Below, piece by piece: positions 14,160 to 22,862 of a DNA stretch of 35,827 bases. Position 1 is the first letter of the stretch; each line of letters opens with the position of its first letter. Source of the DNA: Candidatus Gastranaerophilales bacterium (lineage in GTDB: Bacteria; Cyanobacteriota; Vampirovibrionia; Gastranaerophilales; Gastranaerophilaceae); NCBI GenBank assembly GCA_944323405.1, contig CALUSJ010000013.1, positions 1 to 35,827 of the forward strand, given 5' to 3'. Position numbers and translations under genes: made by a program. Below the pieces are notes generated by a model. The model saw only the letters and a list, made by a program, of their open reading frames with translations. It was not told the DNA's origin and did no database searches.

Positions 14160-14187
14160 ATTAAATAATATTTTGATACGCTGTAAA
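14160..14187 (-). promoter_or_regulatory. promoter of the cobalamin riboswitch transcript
   Basis: On the minus strand, TTTACA (14187-14182) and TTTAAT (14165-14160) are separated by 16 nt, each one base off consensus. The predicted start near 14153 is about 10 nt before the riboswitch P1 strand. Confidence 0.55.
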
Positions 14188-14218
14188 ATGTTCATTTGCA
14201 GGAATAGTAAATAAAAAA

Positions 14219-14236
14219 ATGAGCCCAAAGGCTCAT
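14219..14236 (-). terminator. minus-strand terminator upstream of the riboswitch promoter
   Basis: A 7-bp stem ATGAGCC/GGCTCAT with a 4-nt loop is followed on the minus strand by T7. No minus-strand gene ends here. It may insulate the riboswitch unit from antisense transcription out of the MFS gene, or end an unannotated small RNA. Confidence 0.65.
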
Positions 14237-14268
14237 GGAATTAAGAATAGCTGGAAGTATGAAAAAGA

Positions 14269-14286
14269 TTTAATAATTTTATTAAA
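14269..14286. repeat. AT-rich inverted repeat upstream of the MFS exporter
   Basis: TTTAATAA and TTATTAAA are 8-bp arms around a 2-nt centre, located 17 nt before the predicted -35 of the MFS gene. It resembles a dimeric-repressor operator, but simple AT composition could also produce it. Confidence 0.3.
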
Positions 14287-14302
14287 CCCCAATGATATAT
14301 TT

Positions 14303-14331
14303 TTGTGAATTCCCTAGGTGGGTAATTATAT
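14303..14331 (+). promoter_or_regulatory. possible promoter of the MFS exporter
   Basis: TTGTGA (14303-14308) and TTATAT (14326-14331) are 17 nt apart, giving a leader of about 77 nt. The leader contains a 6-bp hairpin (GTAGAA-TT-TTCTAC) just before AGGAGG (14400-14405). Confidence 0.4.
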
Positions 14332-14414
14332 GCATTAAATACAATACTTGTTTTTTGTGTTTGTATGTGTTTAAATAGGGAGTAGAATTTTCTACACGCA
14401 GGAGGAGAACAACT

Positions 14415-15995
14415 ATGGAAAATGCCATACCGCAAGAAGAGTGGAAGTTTAAGCTTAATCCGTGGATTACAATGATACCTTTGATGCTTTCAATCTTTAT
14501 GTTTGCGCTTGATGAAACCATATCAAACGTAGCTCTTCCTTATATGGCAGGAACATTTTCTATCAGCCATAATGAATCAACTTGGATTATTACAAGTTAT
14601 CTTGTAGCAAGCGGTATTGTTATACCGACTGTTGATTTTTTCAGCAAGCTTTTCGGACGTAAGCAATACTTTATTATGAGTCTTATAATTTTCACAATTG
14701 CGTCTTTGTTATGCGGTATTTCAAATTCTATGGCAATGATGCTCTTTTCAAGAATTTTGCAGGGTGCAGGCGGCGGCGGAATTCTGCCGGTTGTTCAAGC
14801 AATGATTTTTGAGATATTTCCTAAAGAAAAACTCCCTGCTGCAATGGCAGTTTTTGGATTAGGTGTTATTATGGCGCCGATTATGGGGCCTGCTTTAGGC
14901 GGGTGGATTACTGAAAACTGGTCTTGGCCGTTTATTTATTATATTAATATTCCTTTCGGTATAATTGCAGTTTGGTTATCAAAGAAATATATAGAAGAGC
15001 CTCCTTATTCAAGAAAGCAGAAACACGTCACAATGGATTATTCAGGCTTTTTCTTCCTTTTATTGTGGCTTTTAACATTGCAGGTTGTTTTAGATAAAGG
15101 TAATGATGCCGATTGGTTTGGTGCAGCTTGGATTTGTAAGTTGTTTACCGTTTCTATGATTTCGTTTTTTGTATTTGTTTTTATTCAAATCAAAAAAAGT
15201 AAAACTAATTCAGGGCTTATTAATTTGGCAATCTTAAAAAACCATAACTTTTTAATAGGTACAATGGGGCAGATAATTTTAATGGGCGTTATGATGGCGT
15301 CTGCTTCCATTCTGCCATCTATGCTGCAGTCTTTGATGGGCTATACTGCTTTTTTAAGTGGGGTTTCAATGGTGCCCCGTGGAGCCGGATGTTTTCTGGC
15401 ATCTATTTTATGCGGTATCTTTGTTGCTAGAGTAGGTATAAAAGCAATGACAATATGCGGGCTTTTAATCCTTACAGCTGCCGGACTTATGTTTGGTGAA
15501 ATAAATACATCTATTGCTCTTGCAAATATCGGTATTCCGAATTTTACTTTTGGTCTCGGAATGGTAATGGCAATGGTACCTTTATCAAATATTTCCTGTG
15601 CAACCCTCCCTAATGAAGCGCAGACAAATGCTGCAGGGGTTCAAAACTTATTAAAAAATACAGGTGCTGCAATCGGGACTTCTATTGCAACAACGATGAT
15701 TACAAGATTTTCTCAGGCACATCAACATATGTTAATAAAATCTCTTACTGACACAAATTCGGTTTATTCAGAAAGAGTGCAGGCTATGGCTTCTTCATTT
15801 ATGACAACCGTTGATTGGTCAACAGCTGTTCATATGGGGCAGGCTCAAATTCATAATATTCTAAGGCAGCAAGCTACCCTATGGGGATATGTTGAAACAT
15901 TCAGATATTTTGCTGTTGCTGCGGTAATAATTATCCCGTTTGTTTTCTTCTTAAATGAAAGCAGACCAGCAAAGGGAAATAAAAAATCTGCATAA
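14415..15995 (+). CDS. MFS drug exporter, DHA2/EmrB-QacA family
   Basis: This 526-aa protein has the 14-helix hydropathy of the DHA2 family. Motif D1 appears as LDETISNVALP (about 28-38) in TM1. RILQGAGGGGILP follows in TM4. The antiporter motif C is GLGVIMAPIMGPALGGW (about 148-164) in TM5. Such proteins expel hydrophobic compounds in exchange for protons. No EmrA-type adaptor or TolC-type gene is adjacent, although one may lie elsewhere. The start has a strong AGGAGG 9 nt upstream. The substrate cannot be inferred. Confidence 0.92.
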   Translation: MENAIPQEEWKFKLNPWITMIPLMLSIFMFALDETISNVALPYMAGTFSISHNESTWIITSYLVASGIVIPTVDFFSKLFGRKQYFIMSLIIFTIASLLCGISNSMAMMLFSRILQGAGGGGILPVVQAMIFEIFPKEKLPAAMAVFGLGVIMAPIMGPALGGWITENWSWPFIYYINIPFGIIAVWLSKKYIEEPPYSRKQKHVTMDYSGFFFLLLWLLTLQVVLDKGNDADWFGAAWICKLFTVSMISFFVFVFIQIKKSKTNSGLINLAILKNHNFLIGTMGQIILMGVMMASASILPSMLQSLMGYTAFLSGVSMVPRGAGCFLASILCGIFVARVGIKAMTICGLLILTAAGLMFGEINTSIALANIGIPNFTFGLGMVMAMVPLSNISCATLPNEAQTNAAGVQNLLKNTGAAIGTSIATTMITRFSQAHQHMLIKSLTDTNSVYSERVQAMASSFMTTVDWSTAVHMGQAQIHNILRQQATLWGYVETFRYFAVAAVIIIPFVFFLNESRPAKGNKKSA

Positions 15996-16103
15996 TATTT
16001 TTATAATTTATCTCTTATACACGATATAAAAAATAATTATATTGTGTTTAGGCTTTTATATTTTATCGGCCATGTGGCTAGGTAAAATATGAAAGGAGAT
16101 AAT

Positions 16104-16646
16104 ATGAATATTGTTGAACCTATAAGAAGTAAAGAAGATATTAAGAAAGTGGAACAGTATCTTGCTCAAAGGAGTTTAAGGAACCGCCTTATTTTTGTTT
16201 TTGGAATTAATACAGGGCTTAGAGTCTCTGATATACTTGGGCTTAATGTTTCAGACGTTTTGAATAAAACGCATATAGAAATAAGAGAGCAAAAAACAAA
16301 TAAATATAAAATGTTTCCATTAAATAATAAATTGCGTGAACTCATTAGTGAATATTTAAAGAATAGGAGTTTTGAAGAACCTCTTTTTGTAGGGAAAAAG
16401 CATAAGCGGCTTCACCGTTCACAAGTTTACAGATTTCTCAATGAAGCTTGTAGAGCAGTTGGTGTAAAGAGCAGGGTCGGGACACATACTATGAGGAAAA
16501 CTTTTGGTTATTTTTATTACAAACAATTTAATAATGTAGTTTTACTTCAGAAAATTTTAAATCACTCTAACCCTGCTGTAACATTACGATATATTGGTAT
16601 TACTCAAGATGAAATAGATTTTTCGTATTACAATTTTGAACTATAA
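16104..16646 (+). CDS. compact tyrosine recombinase/integrase
   Basis: A 180-aa product is predicted from the ATG at 16104, chosen because AAAGGAG lies 5 nt upstream. An earlier in-frame ATG at 16089 overlaps that site. All catalytic residues are present: R40 (TGLRVSD), K64, H128 and R131 (HTMRKTF), H154 (LNHSNP) and Y163 (RYIG). The N-terminal SAM-like core-binding domain is missing, so it is the catalytic domain with only about 25 residues before it. Similar stand-alone enzymes occur in Firmicutes. No att repeats or phage genes are seen nearby. It is 22 nt upstream of the YkgJ-type gene, probably one transcript. Confidence 0.85.
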   Translation: MNIVEPIRSKEDIKKVEQYLAQRSLRNRLIFVFGINTGLRVSDILGLNVSDVLNKTHIEIREQKTNKYKMFPLNNKLRELISEYLKNRSFEEPLFVGKKHKRLHRSQVYRFLNEACRAVGVKSRVGTHTMRKTFGYFYYKQFNNVVLLQKILNHSNPAVTLRYIGITQDEIDFSYYNFEL

Positions 16647-16668
16647 TAAACTATGAAGGGGGCATTTT

Positions 16669-17292
16669 ATGCTTGAAAATTATGTAACATATTTGAAATT
16701 TTTAGATGAAAAGTTTAAAAAATTTTTTGATAAACAAAGACCTTTTATTTTTTGTAAACGAGGGTGCAGCCGATGTTGTAAACACGCACAGTTTCCATAT
16801 TCTCAAATAGAGGCTGAATATTTAATCCTTGGAGTATGGCAGTTGGACACAGAAACAAAAAAGATAATTGCAAATAATATAGAGAAAATTATAGAAGAAA
16901 AAAAACTTTTCAAAAAGGAAAATGAAAAAGATGTGTTCAGATATGATTGTCCGTTTCTTATAAATGACCAGTGTGTTGTTTATGACTTTCGGGGGATAAT
17001 TTGTCGTTCATTTGGTTTAATGACAGTAGGCGCAAATGATAAAATTAAGGTTCCATTTTGTTGTTTTGAAGGTTATAATTATTCAAATGTAATGGAAGAT
17101 GACGGTAAAAAGGTTTCTCCGCAAAAAGTGAAAGCTCTAGGAGTAAAAGAAGAACCAACGGCTTTTAATATAAGCTATGATTTTTTAACAGATCCAGATT
17201 TTGAGCGAGGTTTTAATTTTTCTTTTGGAGAAAAGAAACCTTTAATAGAATGGCTGGTGAAGCAAGATGAAGTGCCTGAAAATCCGGCTTAG
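16669..17292 (+). CDS. YkgJ-family cysteine-cluster protein
   Basis: This 207-aa protein has the family pattern: C29, C33, C36 and C37 (CKRGCSRCC), then C94 (DCPFL), C102 (QCVVYDFRG) and C112 (CRSFG), thought to bind zinc or iron. The molecular role of the family is not settled. AAGGGGG lies 8 nt before the ATG. The last 4 nt overlap the end of convergent csaB. Confidence 0.8.
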   Translation: MLENYVTYLKFLDEKFKKFFDKQRPFIFCKRGCSRCCKHAQFPYSQIEAEYLILGVWQLDTETKKIIANNIEKIIEEKKLFKKENEKDVFRYDCPFLINDQCVVYDFRGIICRSFGLMTVGANDKIKVPFCCFEGYNYSNVMEDDGKKVSPQKVKALGVKEEPTAFNISYDFLTDPDFERGFNFSFGEKKPLIEWLVKQDEVPENPA

Positions 17293-18215
17293 CTAAGGAG
17301 TTTATGAAATGCAGCTGCAAAATCTTTTTGGTTTAGTTCTATTATAGGAATATTGTATGTTTCAGCAAGTTTTTTTACTTTTATATCATAATTGATAGCT
17401 AGAGTTTTAACATTACATTTTATGGCTGCAACATTAGCATGAAAACGCATTGCTATCATATACTCTAAATCTGCAATCTTATCAAAAACTTCATCAATTG
17501 ACATGCCACTCATAACTTCAATGTCTTGCATTCCATTTTTTTTAAGGATTTGTTTAAAGTGTTCGCAAACAGATAGGTCAATACTGTCTTGCAAAGAAAA
17601 GATTTCTATTTTTTTATCATTAAAATTTATAGCTATATGTTTTCCTAAACTCAGTAAAAAATCTTCATTTAAAGTAGGATAGTTTCTTAGCTGAATACCA
17701 ACAATCCCTTTCTTATTTCTTATCGGTAAGTCTAAGCTAAAAATAGGGTCTTGAACGAGTTCCGCCTGTATGTTCCATTTGTTTAGAAGTTCTTGTGATT
17801 TCTTATCTCGTACTGATATCTCAGAACAGTTTTTTAAAGCTGTTTTTGTTAGGAATTGCCCTAATTTAGAGTTTATGGGCCCAATTCCTTGTGAATAAAT
17901 TACAACTTTTTTTCCAAGAAGGAGCGCAAGGTAAATTATACCAAGATAATAAATAAGGCTTTTTAAACTCGTGACATCTTGTAGAAGACTTCCACCGCCG
18001 GATATTAGCGTGTCAGCATCTTTTAGACAATTAAAGAATTTAAGCTGAGGACAGGCGTAGACGCCATGAATTTGCTCAGTTTTTTGAGGGTTAGAAGAAA
18101 TTAAAGTGATTTTTTCAGCACCATTTTTTTTTAGATTTTCAACGAGAACATGTGCAATCGCTTCATCTCCAAAATTATCAAAACCAATATAGCCGGAAAC
18201 TATATATTTTGTCAT
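17289..18215 (-). CDS. csaB: polysaccharide pyruvyl transferase CsaB
   Basis: This 308-aa protein begins with YIGFDNFGDEA and has SGGGSLLQDVTS and VIYSQGIGPI, all characteristic of CsaB. It transfers pyruvate from PEP to secondary cell-wall polysaccharide, creating the ligand for SLH-domain surface proteins. A C-terminal MRFHANVAAIK motif fits the family. The start ATG overlaps the stop of the KDG kinase gene as TAATG, so translation is coupled to an apparently unrelated sugar-acid pathway. No SLH protein is in the window. Confidence 0.88.
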   Translation of the reverse strand: MTKYIVSGYIGFDNFGDEAIAHVLVENLKKNGAEKITLISSNPQKTEQIHGVYACPQLKFFNCLKDADTLISGGGSLLQDVTSLKSLIYYLGIIYLALLLGKKVVIYSQGIGPINSKLGQFLTKTALKNCSEISVRDKKSQELLNKWNIQAELVQDPIFSLDLPIRNKKGIVGIQLRNYPTLNEDFLLSLGKHIAINFNDKKIEIFSLQDSIDLSVCEHFKQILKKNGMQDIEVMSGMSIDEVFDKIADLEYMIAMRFHANVAAIKCNVKTLAINYDIKVKKLAETYNIPIIELNQKDFAAAFHKLLS

Positions 18216-19147
18216 TATGAAACATTCTCCAAAACAGCTTCTTTATATGGTATTGCTTGTATAGCTCCATAATTTTGGGTTTGTAAACCCGACACAACTG
18301 CTGCAAATTTTGCTGCATCAGCAGGCGGTCTGCCGTTTGTGAGCGCATACAAAAATCCCCCATTAAATACATCTCCAGAAGCGGTTGTATCAACGGCTTT
18401 CGAGGTGTTATAGAATTCTGTAAAACTGATTTCTCCTTTATAACCTATATAATAACCATTATCAATATGAGATTTTACCACGACAATTTTAATTCCTTTG
18501 TCCCAGAAATATTTCATAATTTTGTCCATAGAGTCCATGTTATAAAGCTCATATGTCTCTTTCTTAAGGCTCATAAATACTATATCAGTATATTCGGCAA
18601 TATCTTGAAAATATTCTTTTGTATCAATAGAATTCATAAAGCAAGATGTGTAGTTTGAATCATAAGCGGTTAAGACATCATTGGCTCTTGCGATTTTGAA
18701 AGTCTCACGAACAAGCTCTCTTGCACTTGCGCTAAGAGATTGTACGACTCCCGTGGAATAAACTAATTTAAGTTTTTTTATACAATCTTCTGAAAGATCT
18801 TCTATAGATAATTTTGTAGCAGCTGTTTTGCGCTTATAATACAAAAATTCTTTTTTATCAGGAGTTTTAGATACTATATACATGCCGTTTTGTTCATCAT
18901 TAAGTTTGATAAGCGATGTATCTATATTCTCTTTTCTTAGGCTTGATAAAATAAAATCACTAAATCCATCATTTCCGACTTTGGTAATATAACTAACAGC
19001 CCCGCCCATGCGTGCAATTGTTACAGCCGTTGTTACTGTGTCGCCGCCAAAATACTTATTAAATGTTGATGTGTCCGAAAAAGTTCCATTTGCGGATAAT
19101 TCAACTAAACACTCTCCTATTATTGCAATATCTATTTTTTGCTCCAT
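18215..19147 (-). CDS. PfkB-family sugar kinase, probably 2-keto-3-deoxygluconate kinase
   Basis: This 310-aa ribokinase-fold protein has an N-terminal GGDTVT (34-39), the YYKRKTAATKL segment near 103-113 that resembles the KDG kinase substrate loop, and the anion-hole/catalytic motif DTTASGDVFNGG (253-264; base D259). It would phosphorylate 2-keto-3-deoxygluconate to KDPG. The specificity is supported by overlap (16 nt) with the KDPG aldolase gene just upstream. Another sugar substrate such as fructose is possible if judged by sequence alone. Confidence 0.8.
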   Translation of the reverse strand: MEQKIDIAIIGECLVELSANGTFSDTSTFNKYFGGDTVTTAVTIARMGGAVSYITKVGNDGFSDFILSSLRKENIDTSLIKLNDEQNGMYIVSKTPDKKEFLYYKRKTAATKLSIEDLSEDCIKKLKLVYSTGVVQSLSASARELVRETFKIARANDVLTAYDSNYTSCFMNSIDTKEYFQDIAEYTDIVFMSLKKETYELYNMDSMDKIMKYFWDKGIKIVVVKSHIDNGYYIGYKGEISFTEFYNTSKAVDTTASGDVFNGGFLYALTNGRPPADAAKFAAVVSGLQTQNYGAIQAIPYKEAVLENVS

Positions 19148-19761
19148 GCAGTAAAATCCTTAACTTCTGATAAAATTTCTTTAGTACGTGAAGTGACTTC
19201 TTTGGGGGTGAAGCCCAAATAGAAATCTCTGCCAACACCTACTGCTGCTGCTCCCGCTCTTATATATGTTACAACTTCATTTAATTTAATATTACCCATT
19301 GGCATTAAATTTAAAAACGGCATTTGTCTTAAAATATCTTCTATATATTTGACACCTCCCATTGCATCTGTTGGGTAGAGTTTAATCAAAGGTATTCTTG
19401 ATTTCCATGCGTTGTATGCTTCGTTCGCAGTAGAAGCTCCCGCAATAAACGGAATTCTTTTATTTTTAGATATCTTAACCATATTCATCTGGAAAATCGG
19501 CGAAGATATAAGCTGAGCACCTGATTCAAACGCTGCATCAGCTTGCAATGAAGTAATTATACCGCCTGCACACACATTCGCAAACTTAGAGACTTCTTCA
19601 ATTGCTTTGTAGAGTGATGGATTATCTACGTTAATCTCAAGGACTCTTATGCCTCCGGCTACAAGTGCCTTCGCTGTCTCTATGGCTAAATCCGCATCTT
19701 TTGAACGTATTATGGGGTATACCTTGTCCTCTTTTATAATTTCTATACAATTGTTACTCAT
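19132..19761 (-). CDS. eda: 2-keto-3-deoxy-6-phosphogluconate (KDPG) aldolase
   Basis: This 209-aa class I aldolase has GGIRVLEINVDN with general base E42, CAGGIIT at 64-70, FIAGAST, and Schiff-base K127 in IKLYPTDAMGG. C-terminal GNIKLNEV and AAAVGVG bind phosphate. It splits KDPG into pyruvate and glyceraldehyde 3-phosphate. No 6-phosphogluconate dehydratase is nearby, so with the neighbouring kinase this looks like hexuronate/KDG use rather than a full Entner-Doudoroff route. A -10 TATAAT (minus, 19797-19792) lies in the 46-nt divergent gap. The Shine-Dalgarno is distant (AAAGGA about 13 nt before ATG). Confidence 0.88.
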   Translation of the reverse strand: MSNNCIEIIKEDKVYPIIRSKDADLAIETAKALVAGGIRVLEINVDNPSLYKAIEEVSKFANVCAGGIITSLQADAAFESGAQLISSPIFQMNMVKISKNKRIPFIAGASTANEAYNAWKSRIPLIKLYPTDAMGGVKYIEDILRQMPFLNLMPMGNIKLNEVVTYIRAGAAAVGVGRDFYLGFTPKEVTSRTKEILSEVKDFTAWSKK

Positions 19762-19807
19762 TTTTTTCTATCTATCCTTTTACACTAATTTATTATATCA
19801 TAATAAT
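19762..19807. promoter_or_regulatory. 46-nt divergent promoter region, eda and adenylate cyclase
   Basis: The minus strand has TATAAT (19797-19792) for eda. The plus strand has TTTACA at 19779-19784 and overlapping AT-rich -10-like hexamers right before the cyclase ATG, with no Shine-Dalgarno. TTTACACT-AA-TTTATTAT (19779-19796) is a degraded HLR1-like repeat with two mismatches and is not claimed as a site. Confidence 0.4.
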
Positions 19808-21787
19808 ATGAATAAATTTAAATTTGCAATTATTAGTATTATTATCATACTTGCTTTATATTTTGTCCACTTTTTATCATATACGTTTGTAGAGCCTAAA
19901 GCATACGATTTTATGGTAAAACACTCTCTTACGGAAAAACTTCCGTTTGATAAAAAGAAGCAGGTTTATGGAAGCGGAGACATTATTCTTGTCATGATTG
20001 ACGATAAGACTGCTGAAAAATATCGCTGGCCGTGGAAAAGAGAAACTAATTGCAAATTGTTTGAATATTTTATAAAATACGCTCATCCTAAGGTTGTTGT
20101 TCACGATTCTATTCTCGCAGCTCTTGATAAAGATAATCCTGAATCAGATAAGAAATTTTTTAATACACTTAATAAATTTGATAATCTTATATCCGGCTTT
20201 ATGCCGTCATCTCAACTTTGGAACGATAGGAATTTTGGAGATGAGTATGAAAAAACTTTTGCAGAAAAATATGCATTGAATGTGGAAAATAAAGCATCTT
20301 TTCTACCTAATATCTATTTAAGTTTGATACCTTTTCCAAAGCCTTATTTTAATGTAATAAAACAAACAGGCTCGGTTGCTATATTGCCGGGATTTATTAG
20401 CGGGAATTTATCATCTTATGCAATGGATGAAACTTACAGAACTCATGAATATTTAATAGCGTATAAAGGTGTTCTATATCCGTCTCTTGCTTTAAGGGTT
20501 TTCTTGTTTGTGCATGATAATCCAAAAATAAGAATGACAAATTCTTACCTTGAATTTCCGAATTTAAAATATCGGATAGCGTATAGAAAAACTAAATACC
20601 AAATTGCTACTCCAATAAAATTTTATAAAATTTATAATGATTATTCACATCCAAAATTTTCAGCTGTAGATATTATGGACTCATATGATAATCTGGAAAA
20701 AGGATTAGAGCCTGTTATTAATCCGAAAATATTTAAAGATAAAATTGTAATTATTGGTGCTAATGTTTCTGCGGGTACAGGATTAAATGATGTTAAAACT
20801 ACTCCGATTCTTCGAAATCATCCAGGAGCTGATATTCAGGCTACGGCTATAGATAATATTATGCATAATAATTTTTTAAAGGTTATTCCTGATTGGATAA
20901 ATATTTTTATTACACTTTTAGGAATGTTATGTGTTTATGGAATAATAAGATTTTATGACCTGTTTAAGTCGAGCCTGTTTACACTCATAATAATATTCGG
21001 TTATTTAGGTTTAAGTGCGCTTTGTTTTTATTTCGGGATTGTAATTAATGTAATAACTCCGCCTGTAATGTTTGTTGTAACAATGATTTTAGCTTATATT
21101 CATAAATTTATACTTGAAAACAGAAGCAAAGAAAAAGTTAAGTCTGCAATGGGCAAGTATATGTCAGAAGACGTTATGAAACGGGTTATTATGAATATTG
21201 ATAACCTCGGACTCGGGGGGAAAAAGGCTGTTGTGACCGTTTTATTTGCAGATATAAGAGGGTTTACTTCAATGTCTGAAACGATGTCTGCCCAACAGGT
21301 TTCTGAAATTCTGAATGAATATTTTACGGAAATGGAGCCTATAATCTCTAAATATAACGGAATTATAAATAAATTTATCGGCGACGCTGTAATGGCAATA
21401 TTCGGCGAACCAATTCAGGATAAAAATCATGCTTTAAATGCTGTAAAGTGCGGTTATGAAATGCTTTTGAAAGTCAAAGAATTACAGAAAAAATGGGCAG
21501 AAGAAGGAAAACCGAAAATTGAAATTGGTATTGGTATTAACACTGGAGAGGTTTTTGTTGGAAATATCGGCTCTATTAATCGTATGGAATATACTGTAAT
21601 TGGTGATACGGTTAATTTGGCAAGTCGTTTAGAAGGTTACAATAAAGTTTATAAAACTAAAATGCTTATAAGTTCGTCTACTTATGAAGAAACGAAAGGC
21701 TTTATTGACGTTATAAAGATTTCCGATGTAGAAATTAGAGGGAAATCTCATAAAATGGATATTTACGAAGTTTTAAAAGTAATTTAA
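19808..21787 (+). CDS. membrane-bound class III adenylate cyclase with CHASE2 sensor
   Basis: A 659-aa product is predicted from the ATG at 19808. A longer frame from 19649 runs antisense through eda and is not credible. Order: TM1 (5-24), extracytoplasmic CHASE2 domain (about 30-355, with VMIDDKT and VIIGANVSAGT), three TM helices (about 362-432), cyclase domain (470-659). Metal residues are D482 (FADIRGFTS) and D526 (FIGDAVMAIFG). K522 and T596 are the usual ATP-selecting pair. N603 and R607 stabilise the transition state. So cAMP production in response to an external signal is expected. CHASE2-cyclases are frequent in Cyanobacteria. A terminator follows 8 nt after the stop. Confidence 0.92.
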   Translation: MNKFKFAIISIIIILALYFVHFLSYTFVEPKAYDFMVKHSLTEKLPFDKKKQVYGSGDIILVMIDDKTAEKYRWPWKRETNCKLFEYFIKYAHPKVVVHDSILAALDKDNPESDKKFFNTLNKFDNLISGFMPSSQLWNDRNFGDEYEKTFAEKYALNVENKASFLPNIYLSLIPFPKPYFNVIKQTGSVAILPGFISGNLSSYAMDETYRTHEYLIAYKGVLYPSLALRVFLFVHDNPKIRMTNSYLEFPNLKYRIAYRKTKYQIATPIKFYKIYNDYSHPKFSAVDIMDSYDNLEKGLEPVINPKIFKDKIVIIGANVSAGTGLNDVKTTPILRNHPGADIQATAIDNIMHNNFLKVIPDWINIFITLLGMLCVYGIIRFYDLFKSSLFTLIIIFGYLGLSALCFYFGIVINVITPPVMFVVTMILAYIHKFILENRSKEKVKSAMGKYMSEDVMKRVIMNIDNLGLGGKKAVVTVLFADIRGFTSMSETMSAQQVSEILNEYFTEMEPIISKYNGIINKFIGDAVMAIFGEPIQDKNHALNAVKCGYEMLLKVKELQKKWAEEGKPKIEIGIGINTGEVFVGNIGSINRMEYTVIGDTVNLASRLEGYNKVYKTKMLISSSTYEETKGFIDVIKISDVEIRGKSHKMDIYEVLKVI

Positions 21788-21795
21788 TCAATGAT

Positions 21796-21827
21796 AAAAA
21801 TACCGCCTTTCTATAGACGGTATTTTT
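21796..21827. terminator. bidirectional terminator between the cyclase and secF
   Basis: A 10-bp stem (AAAAATACCG, 21796-21805, with CGGTATTTTT, 21818-21827) has a 12-nt loop. A-run and T-run arms let it serve both convergent genes. Confidence 0.85.
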
Positions 21828-21848
21828 ATTATTGTTATATGTATTTTA

Positions 21849-22814
21849 TTAAACAGAAGCAACTGTTTTTGTAGATAGCTTTCTGTCTTCCCAGATATCA
21901 ACAAGGGTTGAGCAGAAGAATATGCTTGAATAAGTTCCGACTGCTATCCCTAAAATCATAGCAAGAACGAAGTCTTTTGTTGTAACTCCGCCGAAAAAGT
22001 ACAATGCAGTAAGTGTTAACAATGTTGTAAGAGATGTATTAATACTTCTTGCAAGAGTTTGGTTAATACTTGCATTCATAATTTCACTGAATGTCATTTT
22101 CTTAGAATAATATTTCAGGTTTTCCCTAACTCTGTCAAATACAACGATTGTATCATGTACAGAGAAACCAATTACAGTAAGCAGAGCAGTTATAAATAGA
22201 GCATCGATTTGAACATCGTATAACAATCCCAAAATCGAGAATACACCGCATACAAAGATTGCGTCGTGTACAAGCCCTAAAATTGCTGCAAATGCATAAT
22301 CAAACTGAAATCTAAAGGTTAAGTATGCAATAATTCCTAATAATGCGAGAGAAAATGCTATCAGAGAATTCTTGAATAATTCCATCCCCAATGTCGGGCC
22401 TACAGAAGAAACCTGAACCAGCTCCGGAGAAGAAAATTCTTGAGAAACTATATTAGTAATTTTATCCTGATCAGTAGAGCCTTCTTCAATAAACTTGGTT
22501 CTTATAGAAAGAATTGCTTTAATATTGGCATCTTTTTCCTGTGCATTCACATTAATAATCTGTAAATAAGGATTTTGAACTCCGCCTTGTTCGAGTTTTG
22601 TTCTCACGTCTGCGAGTTTATTATTTGAAATAGTTTCATTAACTCCGTATTGCAGTGTTGTTCCGCCCGTATAATCAATTCCGACTTTCATAGGTGTATG
22701 AGTCGGATAAGTAATTGTTGAATAAATCATTGCTGCAATACCCGGCAGAAGAAGAACTGCCGAAAGTGCAAGAAACAAAAATCTGTATTTTACTATGTCT
22801 AATTTTATTTTCAT
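21849..22814 (-). CDS. secF: protein translocase subunit SecF
   Basis: This 321-aa protein has TM1 near 10-30, a short periplasmic domain opened by GIDYTGGTTLQYG, then a five-helix block with GPTLGMELFKNSL and the family signature GFSVHDTIVVFDRVREN. With SecD it uses the proton motive force to complete Sec-dependent export. It follows secD by 48 nt. AGAGGA precedes the ATG. Confidence 0.96.
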   Translation of the reverse strand: MKIKLDIVKYRFLFLALSAVLLLPGIAAMIYSTITYPTHTPMKVGIDYTGGTTLQYGVNETISNNKLADVRTKLEQGGVQNPYLQIINVNAQEKDANIKAILSIRTKFIEEGSTDQDKITNIVSQEFSSPELVQVSSVGPTLGMELFKNSLIAFSLALLGIIAYLTFRFQFDYAFAAILGLVHDAIFVCGVFSILGLLYDVQIDALFITALLTVIGFSVHDTIVVFDRVRENLKYYSKKMTFSEIMNASINQTLARSINTSLTTLLTLTALYFFGGVTTKDFVLAMILGIAVGTYSSIFFCSTLVDIWEDRKLSTKTVASV

Positions 22815-22862
22815 TTTATTGTCCTCTTAATCACTTGTAATTTTATAATTTTGGAGCCTTTC

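Noticed and set aside
14241-14521. Two minus-strand open frames across the MFS start
   Set aside because: They overlap the MFS gene and its leader, lack ribosome sites and resemble no protein.
15996-16103. Terminator after the MFS gene
   Set aside because: Only an imperfect AT-only stem is visible; readthrough into the recombinase cannot be excluded.
16104-17292. Prophage or integrative element
   Set aside because: Only one recombinase is present, with no phage, transfer or att repeat signals around it.
19649-19807. Longer N-terminus for the adenylate cyclase
   Set aside because: It would run antisense through eda, and the added residues do not resemble a CHASE2-cyclase start.
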